From Cristatella mucedo (Eukaryota; Bryozoa; Phylactolaemata; Cristatellidae): a DNA stretch of 64,000 bases. The stretch spans positions 3,575,001 to 3,639,000 of the forward strand of contig WPIO01000033.1 in NCBI GenBank assembly GCA_009760855.2. The letters are read 5' to 3'. Below the pieces are notes generated by a model, which saw only the letters and a list, made by a program, of their open reading frames with translations, had not been told where the DNA came from and searched no databases. Below are positions 1 through 10,780 of the stretch, piece after piece (position 1 is the first letter of the stretch; each line of letters begins with the position of its first letter). Position numbers and translations under genes: made by a program.

Positions 1-751
1 GACGGTAGGGAAGCAGTAGGAACAGGGGGCAGCCAAGGTCGCTGCCCTGCCGTAGAAGGGGAGGGGCAAATGCCCCCTGGCTCTGCCATTAATTACATGT
101 ATGAACCGAAACACTCAGACTGAACGGTTTTTACACACAAACATAATTAATGCCGAAGCACATCGTTAAATGCCAAATGTGACAGTGCCACTATCCATTG
201 TAACATCAAGCAGGCTAGCACATTTAACCTCCGAATAATAGCGATCATACAGTAAGTACACCCTCCCCAATCAATCCTAGGTACGACATATGTGTCAAGG
301 TTTTCCAATACAATGTAATGCACTCCAATACAATGTGATGCATACAAAATCACTAAGTGAGAGTTTAGAACATCTAAAAATACACTGGCAAAGCAAATCG
401 TAGCCAAATTAGTAAAAAAAAATAATATGAAAACTGCAAACGCTTACCGATTTATAAAAGGCACCATGCATACAAGAAGTAGCAGAACCTCAGTGGTTAT
501 CATCCCACTTGCAGCAAGCAAATACTGCCAGCTACAGGAATCAGGCAAACGACCTTGGTCATGCAGTGCGAGCAGTTACCCCTCGATAACAACCGACCGA
601 GGGATTGTCCTCGAATTAGTGACATCCTAAATTAACTTAATTGTAAGTGATTCTTCGCAGATATTCTTGCTGGAGTAAGAAGACACTCGGAAATGGTGCA
701 CACCACAGCCACAACGGCTCTGTCGCCTGGTTAAAACTGCCTAACTGAGTC
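1..751. other. Unassigned; one splice-compatible minus-strand stretch
   Basis: No recognised gene. On the minus strand about 552-436 is open after a possible acceptor and ends at a strong donor (cg then gtaagcg), encoding YLLAASGMITTEVLLLLVCM. It might be a further exon of the minus-strand gene, but the match to Nup133 is too weak to claim. Confidence 0.3.
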
Positions 752-920
752 GTAATGGCTCACTAGGTAAGGCGGTTGCTTTTCACGACCTCGGCCCCGA
801 GGTCGTGGGTTCGAATCCTGTGGTGGGCGATCCTTTATCGCCACTGCAAGCGGTGGTGACAGCCGTAAAGGCTCTTATGTCGCTATACAAAACGAGGCTG
901 TTAAATCAGCTAGTATTTAT
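752..920 (+). mobile_element. SINE-A copy
   Basis: tRNA-like head (ctcactaggtaaggcggttg) with a B box GGTTCGAATCC at 808-818, then two adjacent hairpins (GGCGAT/ATCGCC and CCACTGC/GCGGTGG) and the tail gtcgctatacaaaacgaggc, tgttaaatcagcta. Nearly full length. Confidence 0.85.
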
Positions 921-1029
921 TTATTTTATTTATCGTACAGGGCCATTTACTCTCTTGCTGAAGCTTACATATCTAAAATACTTACTCCAAGGCTGTACTC
1001 TCGCACCACACTCTACTTGACTCGAGGCG

Positions 1030-1215
1030 TTTAACCGGGCCTCCAACCAGCCTCAATCCTTTGGAGATGTGCTTTCAAATCCTATGAACCTAATGCCCAG
1101 ACTCTGACGACAGTGTCACATGTCCTGACCTCTGCAAAATTCAAAGCAAAACTAAAAATCCACTTGTCCTCACAGTACATAGTTCTTCCACGTGAACTGG
1201 CTTCGTGTGTGCTAA
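1030..1215 (+). mobile_element. LINE-A C-terminal relic
   Basis: A worn counterpart of the LINE-A stretch encoding TNLKSFGDRAFSSYAPKAW and the KKNLKTHLF region (aatcctttggagatgtgct... to aaaactaaaaatccact). It lies just after the SINE-A at 752 and has many changes. Confidence 0.6.
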
Positions 1216-2337
1216 AACTCCGATGGTATTATTAATATTCAGCTTATTTGCTTACTTTCCTGCTAATTTGTGTAAAAAAAATAGATGTGGCTTTCTCTTA
1301 GCATATTCTTTTTTGCTTGCTGTTCTATTTTGTATTCTGGTCGACTTTCCAATCTCTTAATTTAATAAGAATCGATGTTTCTGAAGAGAAAGAAATGGTT
1401 ATGCTCTCCGGTGATAGCTCCTTAAACTGCTTAACTGATGTCACATGTACCATCAGAACTATTTAGTACAAGGGTAAATGCTGCACCCTTTAAGAACTGG
1501 CTGGATCTTGGGTCCCCAAAAATTGACCAATTAAAACGATCCGACTTTACAAAAACTGGTTTACAAGTGCTTCTACTGCAGTTCATAGAAAAACAGCAAC
1601 ATTTGTAAGCCTCAACTGAAGAACAGACACAATAGTAATTCGACCATCAGTGTTTCCATGAAGTAGCAACAGGAAATACACCGATCACCAGCCTACCTCT
1701 CCTAGGCTGATCAGAAATAATGTAGAACTGTCGGTTGCCAGTAGTGCGCGGCTGCCCTTCAACAAAAAATTCCCACTTCATAAATACCAAAGCAACGGCT
1801 ATGCACAAGCAGACAAACCACTGCAAAAAAAATTGTCAATCACTCTGAGAAGTGGCTAACTATATAAGATGACTTCTTTGCCGTTTAGAATACTCATACA
1901 AGAAAGCCACATTTCTGCTGACAAATGACCATAAATAAATCGCTCGAGATGAATACTTTGCAAGTTCACCAACTAGTTGTGCCTGCAACACATGCTAATA
2001 CTTTACATTAGAGGACAAAGCCAGCATATTCCCCAAAAGCCATTCAATGGCAAATTCTTAAGGTGGTTTATAGCACATCACTAATTATTTTTTTGCCATT
2101 TAACATACAAGAAACTGTTGCTTGAGTTACTAAAGCAGCTGGCTAGAATTTCATTCTATTCATAGATACACTTGATGCTGCAACTATGTAGGTGAAGTGA
2201 CAAGCAAAACACGGGACAGCAAAATTATAATTGCAACACAAATCGTGAGGGCTGTCTTAAGCTCGGTAGAGAAAGTCCTGTATCAGATGCATGACTTCAA
2301 AAATTCCCATTGCGGTTTCATCCTCACTGTATTGCAC
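1216..2337. other. Non-coding, probable NUP133 intron or flank
   Basis: No gene supported. A minus-strand stretch at about 1830-1650 follows a good acceptor (T-rich then gcag at 1824) and is open for about 55 codons (WFVCLCIAVALVFMKW..., later GRLVIGVFPVATS), but I could not tie it to Nup133 or any other family. Confidence 0.4.
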
Positions 2338-3525
2338 TGATTCATATCCCAATCAAAGAAGACAACTAGTCCTTTGGACCCTATTCCTACTGTCATGCTC
2401 CCACGTTGAATTGATCTGCTGCTGCTGCCATGCATAATTAACATCATAATTATATCATTAGCCTCAGGTCATGTCCTTCCACCTTTCAAAAAAGCTGTAG
2501 TCAGACCACTACTCAAGAAGTGACACTAGACCAAGAGAACTTGAGCAACTACCACCCAGTCTCCCTTCTACCATTCCTATCAAAGACACTGGAACGAGTC
2601 GTGGCAGACCTGCAGAACTCATATATTGAAATGTCAAACCTTGCTAGTAAGTTAGAATCTGGCTTTAAAGCTAATCACTCCACCGAGTCAGCATTGCTTC
2701 GGGTGTACAACGACCTACTTAGGAATGCACACTGGGTAAGACGGTTGCTTTAACGACCTCGGTTCCGAGATCATGGCTTCGATTCCTGCGGTGGGCGATC
2801 CTTTATCGCCACTGCAAGCGGTGGTAAGTGCATTTGTGACATCCCGTCTTGACTTCTGTAACTCACTGCTTGCTGGCCTACCGGCATGAGAAATCAGGCG
2901 ATTACAGCTGGTGCAAAACTCTGCAGCTAGGCTTGTCTGTCGTGAGCGTCGGCCACATCACACCACTTCTCACAGACCTGCACTGGCTACCAGTCAAGCA
3001 ACGGATCGACTTCAAGGTTTTGTTGCTCATTTTTAGGTCCCTTCATTCTTTGGCTCCAGCCTATCTATCAGATCTACTGCCCCACCAGGCTAAGCATAGT
3101 ACCACCTGCTTTTCGGAATCAAACTCTTTACCTATACCTCGTACAAACCTCAAATCCTTTGGAGACCGTGCATTTAGTTCGTATGCTCCCAAAGCCTGGA
3201 ACTCACTCCTGACTTGCGTCACAACATCCCCTGACGACCATATTTAAGAAAAAATTAAAAGCACACCTATTTATGACAGCATTTAGTGGATCCCTGTGAT
3301 TCGTCCTTTATGTGCTTATACATGTTGAAACTGTTACATGCTGCCACTAATCACACTTGCATGCTGACCCTGTGCATGTCACCCCTAACCATGTTATTCT
3401 TGTTGTTTTTCAAGCATGATACCACTCAGCATTTGATCGTGTTTCCTTTGCAGCAAATGTAAAGCACCTAGAAAGAGATTGGGTTTTCTGAGAGGGCTTT
3501 ATCAAATGCATTATTATTATTGCAG
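2338..3525 (+). mobile_element. LINE-A copy (CR1/L2-like), 5'-truncated, internally replaced by SINE-A
   Basis: The left part (2338-2731) encodes pieces such as LSNYHPVSLLPFLSKTLERV and TESALLRVYNDLLRNA of a non-LTR reverse transcriptase. At 2732 the RT sequence stops and 94 bases of SINE-A follow. At about 2826 the element resumes far downstream (FVTSRLDFCNSLL-like, then HWLPVKQRIDFKVLLLIFRS, SFGDRAFSSYAPKAWNSL) and runs into the 3' UTR and hairpin tail. About 750 bases, including the YADD active site, are missing. Frames are broken, so the copy is dead. Confidence 0.85.
2732..2825 (+). mobile_element. SINE-A fragment inside LINE-A
   Basis: From cactgggtaagacggttgct to cactgcaagcggtgg: the tRNA-like head and both hairpins but no 3' tail, joined on both sides to LINE-A sequence in the same orientation. 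Confidence 0.85.
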
Positions 3526-3939
3526 CTAGCTAGGTCACAGAACACAGGGTCATTGATAAAGACAAAACACCAGAATGCCTGCTTGTGGCAATAAGCCACC
3601 AAACAAGTATTGAAAACTGTCACTGCAGGTACACCCAAACATAAACCCTTCCCTGCACTGGTCTAGCAATAACGATAAAAATTCTCGCATTAGATATTCT
3701 GGAAGGAAAAACCCAAACCCTAGATTAAAACTTCTGAACTACGACCATTAGTTAAAAAAACTAACAGATATAAGTGAAGGTACCACTTCACTGAAGCACA
3801 CCAGTTACCTACAGTACTACCCAGTAAAGTGTGAAAGAGCATTTATAGCACTTTGTCATGTGCGCCATCCCCGTGGCAACAAAAAGACGTTTCTAAACAT
3901 CATGTGACAACCAAATATAAAAAACCACAAAATGCTCAC

Positions 3940-4161
3940 CCCCACAGTTTGAACAGCCTTTGCCTGCTGTCCCTTCAGGTCTATCCTGCTGTCCACATAA
4001 TTTGCCTCCCTGCAAATGCTGGACCAGTATCGTAGGTACCCGTCTGGTGTGCTATACAGACAGGATACATCAAGCTGTGACGAAGATTCAATAACACAAG
4101 CAATTCCAGCACATGATGAGTATGTAGATGGTGGTAGAGGCAACTCTCGACAGGCTGTGGC
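3940..4161 (-). CDS. NUP133: Nup133-like exon (propeller, PLPPS and GYLRYW motifs)
   Basis: The acceptor ...tcactag ends at 4162 and the donor gtgagc begins at 3939. The exon is 222 bp, phase 0 to phase 0, 74 codons, in frame with the exon ending at 5298. It starts Ala-Thr-Ala-Cys-Arg-Glu-Leu-Pro-Leu-Pro-Pro-Ser and ends ...Ala-Val-Gln-Thr-Val-Gly, which parallels the vertebrate FLTAVQ-Gly exon end. Confidence 0.8.
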
Positions 4162-5401
4162 CTAGTGACAAAACCATTACCAACATGAGACAACATGGTC
4201 CATCAAATGAACAGATTCGTGTTATACAAAAATAGCATAGTCTTAATAGGGCAACCCACAAATATAGTATGATCTAAAACGTTCTGGTAGAGCTAATACT
4301 GCCTGACAGATCATAAGCAGTTGCGCTTTTTTGACGTAGCATTCAACTAAAAACAAATGGAGCACAGGTTTCCATAGCACATATCGTAGTACATGACCTC
4401 ATACCAATGCTGCTCGAAAAATTAGTCACAGGATCACACGAGACAAATGACAAACACAACACAACAAACACAACCCAGCAACCCCTACCTATGCCGTTTG
4501 CAGCTCCTCCAATACAACATATAAGCCAATCTAAGTACCTAGCCAACCAAACGGTACAGGTGGCTCGTATTTACAGGTAACTTTTACAAAGGTGTACAAA
4601 AACGTATCTCACATGCCGGAACCGGTGAGTACGGTTACAATGTGCCCGGCCGATACCTACATGTGCTGCTTTAACCGGGTACGATCATAACTATATAGTA
4701 GTAAGCATACTAGTGGTAAACACGGTTGTAGAAGCTATCAAATATTACTAAAGCAGTTATGCACAGGCCTAAACTGACTGAAAGATGCAATGAAATAAAA
4801 AACGGAGCACAGAACATGACAACATGAAGAGAGAGAAAGAAAGCTAGCACAAACTAGTTTGCAAGTCAGTCAGCCTCACACGGAAACAAAGAGGGGCGGT
4901 ACAAACCATTCTCTTACTAAGCATGGCCAAGCAAGTTAATCAATTGAAGAAGTCGACACAGTGGCACTGAGCAAATTCTCCTCATGTGCATTAGCTGCGC
5001 TCCAGCTTCGTCACGTTTGATCATGCTACAAGTGTCAGGGCCTAGAACAGCCATTGCCCAGATCAGAATTACACTAGTCATAGGAAAAATTATGGCAATC
5101 AAAACGAGCACGCCATGGCACCACATAGACTTAATCAAATGAAAACAGCTCTACTCCAACCACGTGTAGTGTGCATGTACAACTGCATGTACGACTGCTA
5201 TCTAATAAAATAAAATAAATGCCACGGTGTGTCCATGCTTGGAAGAGAAAACTGAGCAAAAAAATCAGCTTCAGCAGTGCCATCGCTAGTTTCGTACCTT
5301 GAGTGATGCATGGGAATTATATTTCCACACAAGAAGCTTCCCACCAATAGCAAACCATGCCCACCCGGAAGGGGTGAGCACAACTGACACGCCACTGGCA
5401 T
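3940..5401 (-). CDS. NUP133: Nup133-like nucleoporin, partial (two exons of the N-terminal beta-propeller)
   Basis: Two minus-strand exons (5401-5298 and 4161-3940) join in frame. The first encodes a stretch containing GWAWFAIGGKLLVWKY and the second contains RELPLPPSTYSS and DGYLRYWSS. From memory of the family these match, in order, vertebrate Nup133 segments reading GGWACLVCKEKLIIWKI, CKELQLPPS and REGSIRYWPSL at the start of the beta-propeller. Nup133 is a scaffold subunit of the Nup107-160 (Y) complex of the nuclear pore, acting at the nuclear envelope and at kinetochores. Only about 108 residues are seen, against roughly 1150 for the whole protein. The N-terminal exon should lie above 5401 and later exons below 3940, but I could not recognise them. 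A LINE-A copy (2338-3525) lies in the downstream intron or flank. Identity rests on these matches and the consistent splice phases. Confidence 0.8.
4162..5297. other. NUP133 intron
   Basis: Sequence between the two recognised exons. Short open frames here (for example minus 5138-4917) are unconserved. No repeat was recognised. Confidence 0.6.
5298..5401 (-). CDS. NUP133: Nup133-like exon (first beta-propeller blade)
   Basis: On the minus strand the acceptor ...tttattgcag lies at 5403-5402 and the donor gtacga begins at 5297. The exon is 104 bp, starts in phase 1 (two bases complete an Asp/Asn/Gly-type codon) and ends in phase 0 after Lys. It encodes about 34 residues, including the Trp-Ala-Trp...Leu-Val-Trp-Lys-Tyr pattern of a propeller strand. 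Confidence 0.78.
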
Positions 5402-6344
5402 CTGCAATAAAACTTGGCATTAGACATCAAACAAAAATGCAACAAGATACAATAAAAACCAGTGGTGATACCTGGCTTACAGCTGCTGCTGCTATTTACT
5501 ATACATTGCAAGCTCGTGTGTTCCAACACAACAATATCCGGCTAGCTTAAGCAAAGCCAAACTGCTTAGCCTTGCAAAACCACGAACTATCACATCGGCA
5601 CAAACAAAATGCTAGCATCAAAGCTTCAACTACAAACGCAGTCGAACGGCTATCTCCTTCATTAACTCCAAAAAGCCACAAATGCTAAATGGGAGTAGCT
5701 CAGAAAAGTTTTCTTTAGACAACTCAATGCCAAGTGACTTTTGGTATACATACGTCAGCCAACCGATTGCAACACATGCAACAAAAAAGAAGAGAAAAAA
5801 ATTGCTGAGTCCGGAGAGAAGTCGAGCAAGTGAGTAGCATGATAGTAGCAGCTCAGGTCGGCTGGAAAGGTTGCTATCGGACATGATCACAACCCTCTTG
5901 CAATCAATATTCATTTAAAACTTCGAAGGAATCTGTTTCGTACCAACTAAACAGGTCACGGGACATCGGTAGAAGAAAACTTTCAAGGGGCTGCTTGCTT
6001 AATGTACTGCCTTGTCATGGGCCATAAATAATGCATTAGCATGGTCAAAAGTTTCTGACCCTAAGTCGTTCAATATTTTCAGCCTATTTCAAGTGTCTAG
6101 AAAGAGATTTAGTGCATGGGGCAACATAAAAAATGCGTCCTCATTTTCGAGAAGCTAGCTAAACCAACAGATGCACAATCCGAAAACAATGGTGTCGACC
6201 ATAAACAGCACCCCTAATTGCTCCCGGGTCAGCACCTTACCAAATGATCTGTGTGGCCAGCTAATTAGTTGTTTCCCTGGGTCCTTTGTTAGAAAGATCA
6301 GTGAATCCATACCCAAGTTAACATCCCCACTGGACTCCACCCAA
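5402..6344. other. Unassigned flank or intron of NUP133; holds a diverged repeat shared with 21.8 kb
   Basis: A minus frame at 5914-5630 (94 codons, hydrophobic middle) was not recognised. Bases about 5745-5895 resemble about 21799-21950 in the same orientation. A LINE-A tail fragment (gtgtctagaaagagatttag) lies at about 6090-6115. Confidence 0.5.
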
Positions 6345-7800
6345 GGATCACTCCACAGAGTCAGCATTGCTTAGGGTATACAACGACCTACTTAGGAATG
6401 CAGACATGGGTAGAGTGTCTCTGCTTGTTTTGCTCGATCTTTCGGCAGCTTTTGATACCATCGATCACAAAGCTCTTCTAGAGTGCCTCTCATCTCGCCT
6501 GGGCATCACTGGCACTGCTCTGCAGAGGTTCAGGTCCTATCTCAGTGGGAGACTCCAGAGCATTGACGTGAATGGACAAAGATCATCTGAGGTACCTCTG
6601 AAATATGGAGTACCTCAGGGCTCCGTGCTAGGTCCGGTTCTTTTCACGGTTTATACTCTCCCTCTTGCTGATGTGATTGCCAAGCGCAATCTAGGCTTTC
6701 ACTTCTATGCGGATGACACTCAGTTGTACCTTTGCATTGATCCCTCCAGCCTTCGAGCACCTCAAATTCTCTCAACTCACTTGCTGCATGCATTGATGAC
6801 ATCCGCACATGGATGGCAGCAAATTTTCTAAAACTAAACGATGATAAAACTAAATTACTAGTTATGGGCAAACCAAGTGTGATTCAGAGATTGGAAAGGC
6901 TGACTCTCAAAATTGGCTCTGCCAGCATATCTCCTGTTGAATCAGCTCGAAATCTAGGTGTCATGATCCAAAGCGACCTCTCATTAGACGACCATATCAG
7001 CTCCACAGTCAAATATGCCTACTTTCAGCTTCATAACATTGCTAAAATTCGGACTTGTTTAGATAAGGATACCACGTCTAAGTTGGTCCATGCAGTCATG
7101 ACATCTCGTCTCGACTTCTGCAACTCACTGCTTTCTGGCCTACCAGCATGTGCGATCATGCGATTGCAGCTGGTGCAAAACTCTGCAGCTAGGCTTGTCT
7201 GTCGTGAGCGTCGCAGTTGCCACATTACTCCACTTCTCGCCGACCTGCACTGGCTACCAGTCAAGCAACGGATTGACTTCAAGGTTTTGTCACTCACTTT
7301 TAGGTCCCTTCATTCTATGGCTCCAGCCTATCTCTCCGACATACTCCCCCATCAGGCCAAGCATCGTACCACCCGCTTTTCGGAATCCAACAGTCTACAA
7401 ATACCTTGTACAAACCTTAAATCCTTTGGAGACCGTGCATTTAGTTCGTATGCTCCCAAAGCCTGGAACTCCCTCCCGACTTGCGTCAGAACATCCTCTG
7501 ACTTGAGGACATTTAAAAAGAACTTAAAAACACACCTATTTAGGACAGCATTTAGTGGGTCCCTGTGATTCGTCCTTCACGTGCTTATGCGTGCTGACAC
7601 TGTGCATGCTGCCACTAACCACATTTGCATGCTGACCCTGTGCATGTCACCCCTAACCATGTTAATCATTTTGTTTGTTTTTCAAGCATGATTTTACTTA
7701 CCATTCAATTGCATTTCCCTTTGCAGCAAATGTAAAGCGCCTAGAAAGAGATTAAGTTCTCTGAGGGCGCTTTATCAAGTTTATTATTATTATTATTAAC
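6345..7800 (+). mobile_element. LINE-A copy with RT core and 3' end, one frameshift
   Basis: Open frames 6367-6831 and 6813-7568 overlap and together encode the RT from TESALLRVYNDLLRNADMG through [40 protein letters not shown] and [11 protein letters not shown] (YADD active site), then FLKLNDDKTKLLVMGKPSV, then the thumb and C-terminal segment ending ...FRTAFSGSL. One frameshift near 6790-6815 breaks it. The 3' UTR ends in the family hairpin (about 7732-7776) and (ATT)n. The endonuclease and first ORF are absent (5' truncation). Clade: CR1/L2-like by RT motifs. Confidence 0.92.
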
Positions 7801-8034
7801 ATAGCATACCCACTCGATTCTTCTCACTTAGTTCAGTGCAGTACCTCAATGTCCACCTTCAAGCCTACCATTAGTACTACTGACCTTATCTCAAATTTAA
7901 TTTCAGTCAGATAAGATTACTAGCTCTCTAGAAACTACAGCAACTGTTCTCATTTTAGATGCATAGATCTGCTGCTGCTGCCGTGCATAACTAACATAGT
8001 AAATATGTAATTAGTCTCAATTAAAACCTTACAT

Positions 8035-9650
8035 AATAGCTTCAAACCTAGCAAGTAAGTTCCAGTCTGGTTTTAGAGCTAATCACTTCACAGAATCAGC
8101 ATTGCTTCGGGTGCATTACGACCTTCTAACAAATAAAGACTTAGGTAGTCTCTCTACTTGTTTTGCTTGATCTTTCGGCAGCAATCAATACTATTCATCA
8201 CCAAGTCTTTCTTGAGAGCCTTCCTTCTTGCCTGAATGCAACTGGTATTGCACTGCAATGGTTAAGATCCTATTTCAGTGGGAGACTTTTGAACAATTAT
8301 GACATCAGCAGAACCTCTAAAGTATAGGGTACCCTGGGGATCAGTGTTTGGTCTACTTCTTTTCACAATTTCTACTCTCCCTCTTCCCAATATAATCACC
8401 ATGCATAATGTAGGCTTTCACATGTTTCACATGACACACACCAATAGCATGATCATTCCTTACCAACCAGCATGCCAAACTCTCTCACCAACCATGCCAT
8501 ACGTATAGCTAACATTTGCACTTGGAAGGCAACAAACTTTCTCAAATAGAGTAACAATAAAACCAACTTACTAGTTAGTGTAAAACCTAGTGCTACTCGG
8601 AAATTGGAAATCCTGTTCCTGAAAATGGACTCTTCGAGCATATCTACTGTAGCATATGTATGAAATCTGAATGCATTGCTCTTAAGTGACCTTTTACTAG
8701 CTGACCACATCCGACATACATCAACTCAACCTACTCCAGATACGAAACAATCTAAAAATGTGGGGTTGCTATGACATTCTTACAATATCCAAATTGGTTC
8801 GTTCGTTTGTGACATTTCATCTCGACATCGGTACTCACTACTTGCAGGTTTTCTGCATTATGCAATAAGTCACTTACAGGTGGTGCAAAAACTCAGCACC
8901 TGGGCTTGTCAGTCAAGAACGTCACAATTTCCGAATTAAACCACTTCTTACCGACCAGCATTGGCTAGCCATAAAGCGGTCTTATTAATCAGGTTAGACA
9001 CCATTAAATTATACACTTTTCTAACCCAAATCGCTCAGCGTGCTGGTTTGGCCTAGGAGTCAGGTGCCTACCTTTAGCGTAACATAAGAAATTACTGACG
9101 TTATTCGTAATTATCAAAGTCGTGATCTCGAGCCCTTTGACACATGTAAAGCACCTGCCTGGATAGAGGTCAAGTTTCTTACGGTGCTATACAAATGAAT
9201 TATATATTAAGCTGTACCTCTAAGTAACCTCTAATCCTTTAGAGACCGAGCTGTTAGTTCGCCTTCTCCTAAAACCTGAAGGTTACTTCCGCCTGACATC
9301 GCAAAGACATCCTTTGACTGAATGACATTCAAAAGGAAGCTTAGCTATAAGGTTGAAGAAAACGTTCGTGCACCGTGTTTTTCATTAAATCGCTATTAAA
9401 TTCAATAAATTATTATTTCGTTGTTATTATTGAAAACATAAACTTTTTCCTTAACCTTATAAAAACCTGCCTTTTTGTCACAGTATTTGTTGGGTCCGTG
9501 TGATTTGTTTGTATGCTTATGCATCCAGATATTGCACATGTTATCACTAAGCAACTACCGGTCTTCCTGTATAGCACATGTAAAATGCCCTAGAAGGAGA
9601 TTTAGTTTTCTTAAGCTGCTATACATATTGTCCCAATATTATTAGTACTA
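8035..9650 (+). mobile_element. Old LINE-A copy interrupted by SINE-B and another insertion
   Basis: Heavily decayed RT homologous to the 6345 copy (Phe-Gln-Ser-Gly-Phe-Arg-Ala-Asn-His stretch at about 8060; LGSVFGLLLFTISTLPLP-like stretch at about 8340; LVVQKLST-like stretch at about 8880). A SINE-B lies at about 8990-9212. The SFGDRAFSS counterpart resumes at about 9225-9345, then about 120 bases of foreign sequence, then the 3' UTR at about 9465-9650. Confidence 0.7.
8990..9212 (+). mobile_element. SINE-B copy, old, within LINE-A
   Basis: tgctggtttggcctaggagt head, gtgatctcgagccctttgac, then the LINE-A-like tail (gtaaagcacctgcctggata, ctatacaaatgaattatata). Confidence 0.6.
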
Positions 9651-9704
9651 CTACCACTTGGCCCGTCATGCACCACCCTCTAACTAGCAGTACTTACACT
9701 ACTT

Positions 9705-9848
9705 TCGGGGCCAGTCCTCAGCAACCCTTTTTGGGTCGGCCCTCACCAATCATTTTTGGGCTGGCCTTCACCAACCCATTTTGGGCCAGTCCTGCCGTAT
9801 CCTTTTGGACCGTTTTCTGACTTGCCCTTTTGAGGTTGGTTTGGGCAA
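9705..9848. repeat. Imperfect tandem repeat, about 30-34-base unit, four to five copies
   Basis: Repeating pattern of TTTTGGG(C/T)CGG/CCAGTCCT...CACCAACC: gggccagtcctcagcaaccc, gggtcggccctcaccaatca, gggctggccttcaccaaccc, gggccagtcctgccgtatcc, ending at ttgaggttggtttgggcaac. Confidence 0.75.
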
Positions 9849-10494
9849 CAGGCTATATCGAAGGATAAATAATTGGGCTCCTACTTCGACATTGGCATAG
9901 ACAGCGATAGTCTGAAATGGCCGATGATTTATTTTTTCTTAAAGAATAGGACTACGTTGAAAATCTAATGGGGTATTGCTGTTGAAAAATTGCACCAACA
10001 ATGGACTCCAGTGGCAAGCTGGTGTGCTTATGACTGCAGATTCCGTAGTGTGCTGCCGAGATGCAGGCGACCTGATCATCGTTAAATGCCAGTCCTGCCT
10101 TCAAAATTGTCTCTTTAGTACCCGATTTGTACGATTCAACCATAAAGAAATATGAGTGCCACGAACAAGGCTCTACCATGGCATCTTTATGGGTAAAGAG
10201 GACATCTCCAAGTGCACAGACACTTCCAATATTGGCAAAGAATGTCTATAACTTGGGCTCAGCTGCTAAGTTTGCCAACTCAAGGAAGCATAAGACCGCC
10301 CAGCAAGGGGGGGGGCATGAAGTACTTTGAGCCCATTGAACAACATTAGCAAGAGAAAGCTTGACCGTGTAAGAACACATCTTTAAGAATCCATTCGCCA
10401 TCACAGCAAGCAGTAAAAAGACATGACAGAAGCAGTGTGATGCACACAATACGTAGTTACAGTATGTGATGGAGTATACCTTTGATCAAGCTGG
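9849..10494. other. Intergenic, nothing recognised
   Basis: Only short unconserved frames; a G-run lies at about 10305. Confidence 0.6.
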
Positions 10495-10780
10495 ATATAA
10501 TAATAATAATAATAATAATTCACTTGATAAAGCGCCCTCAGAGAACTTAATCTCTCTCTCTCTAGGCACTTTACATTTGCTGTAAAGTGAAATGCAATTG
10601 AATGGTAAGTAAAATCATGCTTGAAAAACAAACGAAATGAATAATATGGTTAGGGGTGACATGCACAGGAACAGCATGCAAATGTGGTTAGTGGCAGCAT
10701 GCACAGTGTCCGCACGCATAAGCACATCAAAGACGTATCACAGGGACCCACTAAATGCTGTCCTAAATATATACCTGTAT
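10495..10780 (-). mobile_element. LINE-A 3' UTR fragment
   Basis: Begins (in plus orientation) with (TAA)n, then the reverse complement of the hairpin tail (aaagcgccctcagagaac...) and of the 3' UTR words CATGCTGCCACTAACCACA and GTGGGTCCCTGTGA. Heavily 5'-truncated insertion. Confidence 0.85.
10500..10520. repeat. (TAA)n tail of a LINE-A copy
   Basis: Seven TAA units that form the reverse-complemented 3' end of the LINE-A fragment at 10495-10780. Confidence 0.9.

Noticed and set aside
790-830. tRNA gene suggested by an A-box-like and B-box sequence (GGTTCGAATCC)
   Set aside because: The same unit recurs about a dozen times with a conserved non-tRNA 3' part and no closed acceptor stem, so it is a tRNA-derived SINE head.
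5630-5914. 94-codon minus-strand frame as Nup133 exon 1 or a small membrane protein
   Set aside because: No similarity to the Nup133 N-terminus, no suitable phase-1 donor seen, and part of it overlaps a repeat shared with 21.8 kb.
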